NCBI RefSeq assembly: GCF_023278565.1 | Contig: NC_064677.1 | Location: 2,914,001 to 2,978,000 of the forward strand | Length of the DNA stretch: 64,000 bases | Direction of reading: 5' to 3' | From: Colletotrichum lupini | Taxonomy: Eukaryota > Ascomycota > Sordariomycetes > Glomerellales > Glomerellaceae | Part shown: positions 25,293 through 37,900 of the stretch, piece by piece | How the letters are laid out: the number at the start of each line of letters is the position of its first letter | Position numbering within the stretch: position 1 is the first letter of the stretch | Translations under genes and position numbers: made by a program | The notes under the pieces: generated by a model | Database searches by the model: none | What the model was told of the DNA's origin: nothing | Seen by the model: only the letters and a program-made list of their open reading frames with translations

Positions 25293-28200
25293 TAGGGAAT
25301 AGTACTTCTTATTTTTATTTATTGGATTAGAAGTTTAATTCGACCTCGGCGTACGGCGAGGCTGCGCAGGGGCCAATTAGGGCCCCTATTTTTAATTATC
25401 GTAGCCTACTTAACCTATAGTTAGAACCTCCCTTTTATACTTACGTAGCAGTCTAGATTTATAATTAATTAACTTACTTTATTAAAACTACGGTTCGAAC
25501 TAATCGATTAATATCCCTATAATAGGGATACTAATATTATCCTATAGTTTGCCTTCGGAATTATATTAGAGAGATTTCTTAGGCTTTTATTATTTTCTTA
25601 CTATTACTTAACGCTTAAAAAGCTACTTATTAATACGCTTAAAGGTAACTTATTATATTAGTTATTAATACTTTAACGTTCGTTATATTTAAGTCGTATT
25701 TTATTATAGCTATGTTATATTACGGATTATACTATATTTTAGTTATATTAAGGCTTATCCCTACTTAATATACTTAATAAATATAATATATTTAATATAC
25801 TATACTAAATGCGCATAAGAGACCGTTAGTTAGTATAGGTTTATATTTAACTTTTTAGGACTAAACTTATAAGTAGATTTTTGATACTTAATAGAGCGAA
25901 TACCTAGGTTAATAAGCGGGGTAAACCTAGGGTTTTTTCTAAGCACTAGCTTCTCTATATTTTAAAATATTAATAATTAATAATATATTACTATTTAAGA
26001 GTATATTAAAGACCTATACTAGTACCTAAATACTTATTAAAATAGAGTTAAAAAAGTAGTAAATTACTACGCTAGGTACTTAGGAATAGATAAGAAATTC
26101 TTAAATCGTAAGTCGCTCTTTTAATTACTAAGTATAATAATATCTTAACTTTATAACTTTCCGAAGCTTATAAAAATATACTAAGCCTATTTAAATCCCT
26201 TATATTGTTATTTTAATTAAGATAAATAGAGCCGAATACCCTCTTTCCCCTTTTTTATAAAAATTAGAGCTCGGACGATACTTTTTAATAATAATAACTA
26301 AACCCTTTTACGCACCGCGCTATCGTATTTATTAATACCGGGCTTAAAAAAAGCGAGAATAGTATTTATTAACGTTTTAATATTATTTATATAATAAAAT
26401 ATAGAGTATTATAATACGATCGGTTATAAGTAAAGCTCTACGTTCTTTAGCTATATTATATAACGTTATAAAAGCCGGAGCGAGAATTTTAAATTAACGC
26501 CCTTAATAAGTAATTAATATATATATTAAGTATTAAGTATCGTAAGTATTTAGGAGAATATTAATATAATAAGTAATACGTTCTAGCTATTTACTCGTAT
26601 TAAGTTATTATAACTTAAAAAAATAAACGTTAGGATCGAAAAGTTATACTTTAGGTATTATAAAAGGGTAGTATAAAAAGGACGGATATTACTAAAAAAT
26701 CTGCGTAACTACGTAATTTAATAATAATTACTAAATACTAATATAACTAGGGTAATAAAAATATTATACTACTTAATACTAATATTAGGGAGGCCTAAGA
26801 AAATAGTTAATAAGCTTATTACGGCTAGCTATATTATAACCTCTAGTTTAGCTTAATACGCACTTTTAATTAGTAGAGGTTATTAATACTTATATTTTAT
26901 ATTATTTTAATACCGTATTTACTCTTCTATAGAGCTAGACAAAACTATATAGCTATATTATAATATACTTAGTAAGTAAATAGCTAAACTAATAAAAATA
27001 GCGCATCCTAATACTAAGACCTTTTTACTTCGTTTATTTATATTAAGGCCGTAAAAGAAAGGTTTATAAATATTAATAGTTTACTTAAAACGTAACGTTT
27101 GTTATTTTTTTTAATTACTATAAAAATAGAGTTATTACCTATTAGCGCGAGTTATTAACGTTAAGAATTATAAAATAGGCTATTTATAAAGTAATATACC
27201 TTCGGGCTCTAAGTAAGACGGTAAGTAGCTAATAGCTAAATTGAATTATATAAAGTATATAATATCTAAATAGTATAATACTATATAGATATTTATTTAG
27301 TATCGATCTTCTATCTATTCCTTATTATTAAGCTTAATAGCGCAAAAGTACTATTAAGATTATAAGAGTATAATATATTATATTATTAATATATAATAAT
27401 CTTAGGTACCGTATATAGCTATTTACGATATTAGTTATTTACTATTTACGTAGTAAATATTTTTAATAAGTTCGGGAGTAGGAATATTACCTTATATAAT
27501 ATATTTTAACTATTTTTTATATTATAATAAGGATTAAGTATAAGTTAAGTATATACTTCGATTATATTATATTTAAGTTTAATAAAACGTTAGACCTTAG
27601 CCGACTATTCTTAAGTTATAGCCCCTTATTTAAGCTACGACTTCCTCTTATTAAGCTAGCTTACTTAGTTATTATAATCCGGTTTAGCCATGTTTTTATT
27701 TTTTAAATTAATAAGACGTATAGTAGTAGTATTAGCTTATTCGCTAAGTAATAATATATACTATTAAAATACCTATATACCTATTTACTAGGCGCTATAT
27801 ATAGCCGAATAGTATAAAAGTATTTATAAAATATATAACGGCTAATACGAATTATATTCGTGCGCCTATATTATTTAAAGGCTATTAATAAGTATAATAC
27901 CGACTTTCTAAATAGTTATATAAACCGTCCGGAGCCGAAGATAGATTTTTTAAAGTTAATTATAAAGTAGCTCGCTAGTCTTATTATTATATATTATCCT
28001 ATCTCCTTATTTTTAATATAAATTAAAAAATCTAACTATTATTAAACGTTTAAAAAGGCCTATTATAGTACGTTTTAGCTTTTTATATTTTAAAAGTATA
28101 TATAAAAAAAAGAAATAGAATATATATAGTATTATATTTTTTATATCAAGTACGCCGTTATAAGCCTTAAATACTATTAATAATAAAATAAGGCCGTTAG

Positions 28201-28584
28201 TAATAGTTTAGTTATAATAGCCTCTAGCTTTATTCTAAATCGAGTTTTTTATTTTTAGCCTTTATATTATTATAATTAAGCCTAGACTAGGATATACTTA
28301 GGACGTTTATTAATAATAGTAAATAAGCTCTAATAGCCTAAGGATACTACTCTAGAGGACTCTTATATAAATATATATAAAGCCCTAAGCTAGTTAATAG
28401 GGATGCGTTTTTATATATTTACGAATAATACTAGTTTTTATTTAAAAACTTAGTTATATAACGCGCTAAGCTAAAGCACGTTGTTAATATAATTACTATA
28501 GAGAATTATATTTTATTAAATAATTTAAAATAATGCGTATTAGGGAATATATATAAGAGATATATATAGGAGATGCTTTTAGGG

Positions 28585-28632
28585 GCTACGCTTTAGGGGA
28601 TAATATTCTAGGGCTGCGCTTTAAGGGATATA
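28585..28632. repeat. Two-unit 28-bp tandem repeat
   Basis: ctacgctttagggg (28585) recurs as ctgcgctttaaggg at 28613, a 28-bp period. The differences are mainly RIP-type transitions. Confidence 0.6.
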
Positions 28633-29025
28633 ATAACTATATTAACTAATATTACTATATTACTACCGTTCTTAATATTTTCTAATACGAATACTTAAAG
28701 TTTAGTGCTTTTTTAATAAATGTTTACTTTAGGTATTAAGGGGTTAAAACGACGGAAATAGTAATACTAAGTAGTATATTGTTTTTTAAAAAATACTAAT
28801 ACGGCGCTATTAACTAATTAGTAGCGCTTAGTAAATAAGCTAAAGTTTTAATAATTAAATAAATATAAGCGCCGTAAGGAATAAAATAGATAAGAGAATG
28901 AGTAAGCTATTACTAATATAGAGGTTAATTTATACTTAGCCTTTTATTTATTATTTCTATTTTTCAAAAGTAGTATTAAACCCTTCCCGTTTATATACGA
29001 AAATTCCTCCTATTCCTTATGTAAA

Positions 29026-29745
29026 ACGCTCGTAATTTATAAAGCTACTATAGTTATATTATTAAAAAAGGAATGCGACGAGCTAAAAAACGGTTTAGAT
29101 ATGCTTCCCGCTCTTCTTAAGTAAGTTTAGGTAATCCTAGATTTCTTATAGTACTTATTAAACGACTACTCGCTTTTATTAAATTCCTTATTATAAAATA
29201 CTATTTTTTACTCCTTATTAAGAGTTAAAAGCGAAGTTAAGCTTCTTAATAAAATCGTTCGGTAATATCTCTACTACTTTAGTTAGCTTAGTCGATTATT
29301 AAGCGTTAATTTAGTTTATAAACCCTTATTAATATAAAATTCTTCTCTAAGCTCTAACGTTAATAAGCTTATTAAGGCATAAGTATACGTCCTATTTATT
29401 CGCTTACTATTTACTTTTTTTATTATAACTTATAAAAAGAACGCGTTTAATATACTTCTAAATTCGATATTACTTATAAAGACTAATATAAATCTAACTA
29501 GAGTTAATTATATTATTATTAGAAAATACCGAGCCGACTTAGTATCTCGTAATATATATTTCGTTAACTTAATAATAGAGTATAGCCCTAAGTATAGGGC
29601 CGAACTAAATATAGTATTTTTTATTAACGTCGGTCCTAATTATAACCCCGACTCTATTACTAAACTAAGAACTAGTTATAAGCCTTTTTTAAGGTCTATT
29701 ATAAAATTAATAAATAAAGTAATTAAGTATATTTACGTTAGTTAG
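29026..29745 (+). pseudogene. Unidentified decayed reading frame
   Basis: One frame can be followed from 29026 to the stop at 29743-29745 without a frameshift. Eight in-frame stops occur before the last one, all TAA or TAG that RIP would make from Gln or Trp codons. The last 120 codons (29383-29742) have no stop at all, unusual in DNA this AT-rich. The conceptual protein is rich in Leu, Lys, Asn and Ile and includes DLVSRN, EYSPKYRAEL and NVGPNYNPD. I recognise no domain. It may be part of a transposase or of a duplicated host gene. No start codon can be placed because TpG is depleted. Confidence 0.45.
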
Positions 29746-31102
29746 TTATTATAGCGCGACTAAGCTTATTTTAAATAAAGGCTAGATTAATTTTACTTAG
29801 GACGGTATATTAATAATATCCTTTTTTTTATTATTTTTTAATTAATTTATAGTACTTTTATACTTTATATTATAAACCCGTTACTTATATAGTTCTCAGA
29901 GCCGTTCTTACCCTTAGGAGCCTATGCGTTTGCTAAAAGATTTTATAATATAATACTACTAGTTAACGTTAACGTAGTAGATTAAATATTAAATTATAAT
30001 AAAAATTATTAGATACTCGTAATTATTAATTAGAAAATAGAGATATTCAACGCTTTTAAAATATTACTAACTACTTTTTTTTAATAAAGTATAAGGATTA
30101 ATAAATATATCTCGGAACTTTGCGGCGCTATTATTTAACTAAATAAAAGATTTTATAAAGTAAGTATTACTTAGGTTATTTTTAGAGTATTATGTCTTTA
30201 TTTATATTAACTAGCTAGGACTATATTAAGAGGACTTATATTACGCTTTCCTCTGCGCTTATATTTTTAAATAGTACTTAGGTCGACTACTTTATTATTA
30301 AGAATAATAGCCTACGGGTCCTATTTTAAAAAAGTATTACTTACGCAAACTACTTAATTAATAAGAGCTACTAACTAGCTATTATACTAAAGGGCCGCGG
30401 TATTTAGAACTTAGTAATAAACTAAGCTCTAAATAACTACGGATTTGTTAATAAAGCTATACTACGTTAAAAAAAGCTACTATAATATTTATAATATAGA
30501 GAATTCCCCGAACTTAAAATTAGTAATAGGGGGGGGTATATAAAGGAGCCGTAAGATAATCCGTAGCTAGCTAATTAAAACTATTAGTAGGGTTACCTTA
30601 GAATATATACGGACGTACTAAAGCCATTAATATTATAAAAAATGTTTTACTAGCCGCTTACTTTTTTACCTTTTTCTAATATAAAAAAAGGCCGCAAAGT
30701 TTAGCTTTTTAAAGATAGTTTTAGGGTTTCTAAAGACTAGAATCTACTTATTAATTTTAATAATACCTCTAAATAAGACTATAGTTTTAAAATAGACTAG
30801 ACTATTATTAGTAGGGTATGTTTATAAAAGCGGGTCGTATACTATTAAGCCGTAGTAGCTATTTTATACTTTTATTATATCCCTTTCTTTTATATATATA
30901 CGTATTTATAAACATCTCGTTATATATACTTCGTAACCCAGTTTTAAAAAGACTTTAAATAAAAGTCGTCCCTTTAAGTATTATAGGGATTATAAATAAT
31001 AAAATAAATCTATTTCTTTAAAGCTATAGGTATACTAAAATCTTCCCGAAACTTTATAATATACTTTTAAAAATAAAAAGCAGATTCGTATTTCTATAGC
31101 CC

Positions 31103-31222
31103 GAGTACTTCGATTTTAGAATAGATCTAATTTTAAAATCGCTAGTACTTCCGCTAGGCCTCGATTTTAAAATAGATCCGATTTTAAAATCGCTTATACT
31201 TCCGCTAAGTACCTCGATTCTA
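31103..31222. repeat. About 52-bp tandem repeat with internal self-complementarity
   Basis: Units begin at cgatttta/cgattc at 31111, 31162 and 31215 (periods 51 and 53). Each full unit holds cgattttaaaat and its complement attttaaaatcg about 6 bp apart, so each can form a hairpin, followed by tacttccgcta. On the - strand the repeat reads as duplicated S-D-F-K-I-x-S-I-L-K-S, so it may once have coded for a repetitive protein linker. Confidence 0.7.
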
Positions 31223-32178
31223 TTTCCTATTTCTATAAGCATTCTAAAATCGTAATATAACTATAGCTTACTAAACTAAAAGTATAGTATTAATTATATA
31301 TTACTTCCTCTTAATAATACACTTTATCTTTCTAAACCTAACTTATATAAGCTGTGCTAAAAGTCTACCTTACTATATATATATTATTATAATTAATAAT
31401 AGGAGAATAGTAGCTATAGAAGCCGGTTATAGATATTTTTAAATAGCTCTTAAATACGTACTATTACTCGTACTATATCTAATAATCCCGATCCTACATT
31501 TCGCTTAAAAACAAGTTACTATAGCCATTACTAGAGGTTTATAAGGGTCTATTATAGTAACGAATAGCTTTTTAAACATTATTAATATTTATAAAAGAGG
31601 AAGTAATATATATATATTACTATATATTATAGACGTATCGTAGGTCTAGAAGACCGAGTTTAAGAGTATAATATTACTAGCTCTAGTTCTAAATTAGAGA
31701 CTTAGTAGGGGTCCGAAATAATTAGGATACTTTAAGTAAAAGGCTATGAGTAAATCTAAAAGAGAGAGAGAATAATAAAGAACTAATAGGCTTTATTTAT
31801 ATTTATATACTTACTCTATTTATCGCTAGTTTAATAAAGAAGGGCGAAGACCCCTATTAGCCCCGCAAATTAGAGCCTAATTAAAAAACCTAGTTACCCT
31901 TTTAACTTTCTACAGTTATTACCCTTTTTACCTATATAGCTTATTATATTTATTATATATAAGGCGCGAAGGCTATTTAATATAGTTAAGTATACTATAA
32001 TAATTATATTAAGCTTTAGATTATAATTACTTAAGGAGTCGAACGACGATAATATAGTCTATATAAGTACTTTTAAAGGTTTATAGCGCTTTGCGACGTA
32101 TTTATATAATTAATAAGATTAGTAAAGGATATTTACTAGTTGACTAATACGACCTAAAAAAGAACGGAAAAAAGTCGA

Positions 32179-32200
32179 CTACTTAGTTAAGACTAAGTAG
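32179..32200. repeat. Perfect 9-bp hairpin, 4-base loop
   Basis: ctacttagt - taag - actaagtag. No poly-T follows, so no terminator role is claimed. Confidence 0.7.
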
Positions 32201-34826
32201 TAGTAATAAAGCTAGGCTCTAGATTAATATACCGTTAAAGAACTGATATAATATCTATATTAAAAATAGCCGCTAATATAACTTATAAATATATTAAGCT
32301 TAGAGAAACGAAGGATTCTACCGGGTCGACTCGAGCTATATATAGGTTTGTTAATTATATAAGCAGGTTCCGTCGCTATATAAATATCGAGTAGTATAGT
32401 ATTTTAATAGATTTAAGAACTAGCTTAGGTAGTACTCTTATTACCTATAAACAAATAGAGTATTCCTTATGCTTCCGAGGATTAATATATTAATAAGTTT
32501 AAAAAGAGTTTTATTACTAACTAGGGAGGAAACTTTACTTACAAATAGCTAATAGGGAGATATAGCTAAGTAATATAGCTATAAAATATCCTTACAAAGG
32601 GCTATTAGTAGTTATATATTAATAAGGGAAGTAAAATAATATCTAAACTAATTTTAATAAGAGGGGTTAGCGTAATAGGACGTTAATAAAATACTATAAT
32701 AATACGGTTAAATAGATATAGGGAAACGTATTTAAAAATAAAAATAGTTAGCTCGTTATTAATAAGCTTATTACGCTACTTCTCCGTAGCTCTTTATATA
32801 TAAATTAATATAAACGAACTAAGAGTCGTTTATAAAAGGTATTTATATAATTATAGTATTATTTAGGGACCTAGAAGTATTAAAGAGCTATGTAATTTAC
32901 TAATTACGGCCGGTTTATTTTAATTATAGCTTAGGTATTTATATATGTTCTAAGTTTATTATTAAGGCTTTTAATTACCGCTACGTCGCACCGCGCAGAT
33001 TATTACTTAAATAGTAAGGGAATTTTTAAAAATTCTTAGCTTCGCTAAAACTCCTCCTTAATAAATATATAACTAGCGCGGGATATTAGAACTTATTTTC
33101 TTAATACTTATATAATATAAGATAATAATAAGTAACCTAAAGCGTTTTAAACGTAATATTTAGAATATACGTAGTTTTAGTCTTAGTTAACGTATAGTTA
33201 ATATATTTAGTAACAATAGTAATAATAAAATTACGATATTATACTTTACTAAGTCGGAGATTTATATTATAGAGTACTTATATTAAACATAGTCTTTTAG
33301 CCTTCTTATATTACCCCAAAGGGTAAGCCTTAGTAACTATAAATAAAAGTCTCCTTAAGCTAAGCTACTTATTAGTAATTATATTAAGGATAAACTACTT
33401 AAATAATAGTTACCCCCTAGCTATTATTAAGTTAATAACTAACTAAGGAGTAGTTATTAATAAAATAAGGGTTATTTAAATATTTATTTACTTAGTTTAC
33501 GGGGTTATAGGGGTAGTACTCCCCGGTATAACTAGCCTTATTTTTAATAATTTATCGGCCTAGTTATTAGCTATAAGTTATTTCTAAGTCCTTATATTTA
33601 GCAAATATATTATATAAGAATAATTAAAATACTAATATATATATAAAGCTATTTAGATCTGAAAGAATTAGGGTCTATTATAACTCCGGCTATAGAGCTA
33701 TATTTTTAAGTTTTAATACTAGCTAGCTACGTTAATAAAAAGCTATTATACCCGTTATTTATAAATATAACTTTTAAGTCTCCGGAATTTTTATAAAACG
33801 CTTAATTATTATAATACGATTTTTTTAAAAAGAATAGTATATTTAAATATTCTTATACTACGTATAGAGCTTTTTTAGAGCTCTTTTTATTTAAAGAGCC
33901 TATTTTATTAGTACTCGCCTTAGCTCCTAACCTCATAACTATTATAGCTTAATTTATAATAGCTTTTAATAGCCGACTTTAAAAAGACCTCTTCGGATTC
34001 TTTAAGAAGTAACGCTCCCTATTTACTTATCTATTTATTTAATCTCTTATTTATAATATCTTAGCTTTTATTAAACCGGGATTTATTTAAATTTAATAAT
34101 TCGCTTTATTATTAAAACTTATTTTATTTATTATGCTATAGTCTATTTATAATTTAATTTTTTAATTAGTGTATATTATAATCTTTTTAAAATCAACTAA
34201 ACTTTTCTCGCTTATAAAGTCTTTAGTACTAATATAAGTAGCAATATAAGAATTCTTTAATAATTTAATTACCCTTTTTCATAACGACCCTTACGTTATT
34301 AATATAATAATATAATACTTTTACTTCTTAGATTACTAATAATCGCTTTATATAAATAGCTTCTTATAGTTATTAGAGCTAGAGTAAAAAGAGGCTATAA
34401 GTATATCTTATTTATTTTTATATACTAAGGTATATATAATAATAAAAAAGTATATTATTAACGGCTTTAAGGACCTTACTATAGCTAAATTTAAGGTTAT
34501 TATTATATAAGTTTAGTATCTTAGTAACTTTTTATATATTATTAATAAGGCCTATATTTTTACTATTAATACTAATTAGGGTTTACGGGACGCTATCCTT
34601 GAGGCGTTCGCTATAAATAAAGACCTATTAAATAATAATAAAACTAAGACGACTATTAAAGAACTAAGCTTATTTACTTATAATCTTCTTATTTATTTCT
34701 ATTGGGAAGGAAAATTGCGGTATTAATATAATTTTACTTAGCTTGATCTTATTTTTAATTACCTATTTTTATTTAAGTAGAGCTACTTATATATAAGTAC
34801 GCTCGAGCAGAGCCGCCTGCGTAAGA

Positions 34827-34842
34827 ATATGCTTAAGCATAT
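34827..34842. repeat. 16-bp perfect palindrome
   Basis: atatgcttaagcatat, which keeps TGC and GCA trinucleotides un-RIPed. It lies just before the 14-bp tandem repeat at 34862, in a small pocket with more CpA/TpG than the background. Confidence 0.75.
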
Positions 34843-34861
34843 ATTTATTTATATAGAGTTT

Positions 34862-34903
34862 TATATAAGCAAAGATATATAAGCAAAGCTATATAAGTAA
34901 AGC
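34862..34903. repeat. 3 x 14-bp tandem repeat
   Basis: tatataagcaaaga, tatataagcaaagc, tatataagtaaagc. The third unit differs from the second by one C to T at a CpA, a RIP change within the array. Confidence 0.85.
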
Positions 34904-37900
34904 TATATATATAGGAGTCTATTTAGGTAAGCTCTCGACTTAAATAATTTAATACTTAATATTTTACTTTACGCTAACTTCGTTTTAACTATCCAAAATA
35001 CTTATATTCTTACTATATCTATATTATAACTAGTCGTTTTAACTTTTTCTTTTATTACGAACGTAAAAAGAAATACTAGAGATATATTAATAATTAATTT
35101 AATAAAGTATTAATATAAGCTAGCCTCGCTTAACTCGCCCGTAAATATTATAATAGTTATTATTAAAAAGAAACTTATAACTTCCGAACCCTAATACTTC
35201 GGACTATCCGGCCTAAAGTTAGTGCCCTCTTTTATATATCCTTATATTAGCTCTATCCCTATATAGCCTAGATTACCTAAGTCTTTTTTATAGCTATGTA
35301 ATCGACGAATTTCTTAGCTATTTAGATATTTTAATTAGTACTAAATTCGTTAATAAATAATAAATTAAATAGTACTTAGCTTAAGCCTATTATGAAAATA
35401 TATTAAAATATAAAAGTAGTTACGTTAGCTATACTATGACCCTATTCTCTCGAAATAAACTAATATCCTAACTATATATTTACTTATAAAATAAAATAGG
35501 CTTTTATAAGAGGAGACTTATTATAAGATTATCATTAAGTATTAACGATTAAGAAATAGGTTATTAATAGCCTTTTATAATAATCGTAATATACGTCCGT
35601 AAGTAATATAACGATTTACTTTATTATTATATATTTTATAAACTATAATAATATTCGGGTACTAAACTAACTTAAGTATCTTTATTTACTGCGTAGATAA
35701 TAACGGAAAATAATAAATATTTATAACGTAATTAAATATCCTTATTCTTTTAGTAATAAGGATAAGATCGGCGTTTTTTAGCGCTTATTTATATACGTAG
35801 TATATTCTCGTAAGTAGTTTATAGCGATATTATCTTAACTAATATTAGTAGCTCCTCTAGAGCTTTTATTATATCTTATTTTAACGATTTTTAAGAGTTC
35901 CAATTAGTAGGGGTTTTTAAAATAAGGTCAAGGGCTCTTTTTATAAAGATTACTTATACTTTTTAGTAATATTTCTTATATTAGCTAATATTATATAAAT
36001 ATTAGTTATCAGCGTGGAATAAAAAGTTATTTATCTCGGCCGTACTATTATAGTATTTAGTTACTAAATAGAGAGCTAGCTACGTTAATAGCGCGAGGTT
36101 TAGTTCAGATATTATAATAGTATACTAAAATAATAGGCCCCTTAGAAATATAGGCTCCGAAGCTAGGTTTCGAACTTATAATATAGAGGTATACGATTTT
36201 AAGTTAATCCTTACTATAGGTAAAATACCCTATATAACTAGACTAAGAAGTACTTTTATAAGGGCTTAGATACTATTTTTTAGTTAAATATATATATTTA
36301 ATTAGTTTAGTACCGCGAGCAGATTATTATTACGAAGTTATCGAATATAGACGGAGTTAGTACTTAATTAAGTAAACGATACTATATATTAACTCTTTAC
36401 CTTTTAAATTACTTAGTAAAAGTAAAAGGACCCCGTACTTATACTTGATAATTAGTATAATTAGCTTATTTTTAAAGGTTAGCTACTTATTAAATACGTT
36501 TTTTAATAACTTCTTTTTAAGCTTCGGCCCCTAATTAGCCTACTTTTTAATTAATAAAGTACTAAGGAAAAGCCTCGTAATAAATTAATTAACTAGAGAC
36601 TAAGAAGCGCTATTTATATTTATTATTTTAATTATCGTTCTATTTAAGTCTCTTACTATATTATATAAATAGACTATCGAAGTATAATAATATATAGCGC
36701 TTAATAATAATAAAAAAGTAAATATTTAAATTAGTTATAGCTACTTACTTTTTAAAAAGATTAAGTCGTTTTAGTATAAACGCGCTATTTAAATTACTTT
36801 TTAGTTCGCTAAGTAGGACCTCTCGTATTTTATTAATAATATTTTAATTATAAGCCCTTAATACTTTATAGCTATCCTATAAGTATACGAGAGTTTTTAA
36901 GCTACCGATTTTCTTTATTTTAATAATAGTTACTAAAATACGTCTAGCTCTACTATCCTTTTTATGCTTTATAGGGGTAGTAGTACTATTAGCCTTTACG
37001 GACTTATATATTAATAACGCGCCTTTAAAAGCTTATAAATTAGTTTTAATAAAAGTAATTAGTAAGTAGCTAAGTATATATCTATTTAATTCTAAGTATA
37101 CTTTACTATTATATATATAAGGAAGTATAACCGAGCTAGCTTATATTAGTTTTAAAATAGCCTTAATACTAAATATAACCTAGGGCTAGTAAATATATTT
37201 GGAAATTACGGCTATAAACTTATCTCGAGATAAAATGTCCTAGTTAAGGAAGGAACTAACCGTATCGAAATCGTAATTAAAATAATAGTAAAAGCTATAT
37301 AACTTTTTTACTATTAATATATATACTAAGTAGTCGCTACGAAATAAAAACTAAGTCTATAGGAGTAAGTATTTTAGAAGAAGTAAAATAGCCTTCTTAA
37401 TAATAAGTATAGTAATACGAAGCGACTTTAAATACTTAACTTATTAATATAAAGTTATTAACTATAATAACTAGCTATTATAGTATTGCGTATATATCGC
37501 TCCCTTTTTTATAAATATATTAACGTTTAAAAAGTCTAATATTATTATAATAAGCCTTAGTAAACCTTTAGTAATAGCTATAGTAGCTTATTTATAAATA
37601 AAATATAGGGTTAGGATAGTATTAAGTAGTACGAGTTACGGCGCTTTATTAAAATCTACTTAATACCTTATTTAGCTTTAATAACGGCTATTACTTATTA
37701 CTAAGTATAATAAACTATATAAATTAACTCTAATCTAGCTTATATAGGATTAAGTTTAAAAAGATAATGCGTATTATAAAAAGGAAGTAATATATATTTA
37801 TTATTATTAATATAATCCTTTACTAATATTTAGCCTTTATTATAAACTAAAGCAGGCTTAGTAAATACTACGCTATATAGGTAATATATAATTAAAAAAC

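Noticed and set aside
25480..25560. ggttcgaacta word and a ccctat/atagggat hairpin resembling tRNA arms
   Set aside because: On the - strand the anticodon loop lacks T33, the T-stem does not pair and no acceptor stem matches, so no tRNA is called.
31054..31242. 62-codon ATG frame on the - strand
   Set aside because: It is produced by the tandem repeat array. Kept as a repeat; not supported as a functional gene.
32179..32200. Hairpin as a transcription terminator
   Set aside because: It is a eukaryotic nuclear context with no T-run and no gene nearby; only a palindrome can be supported.
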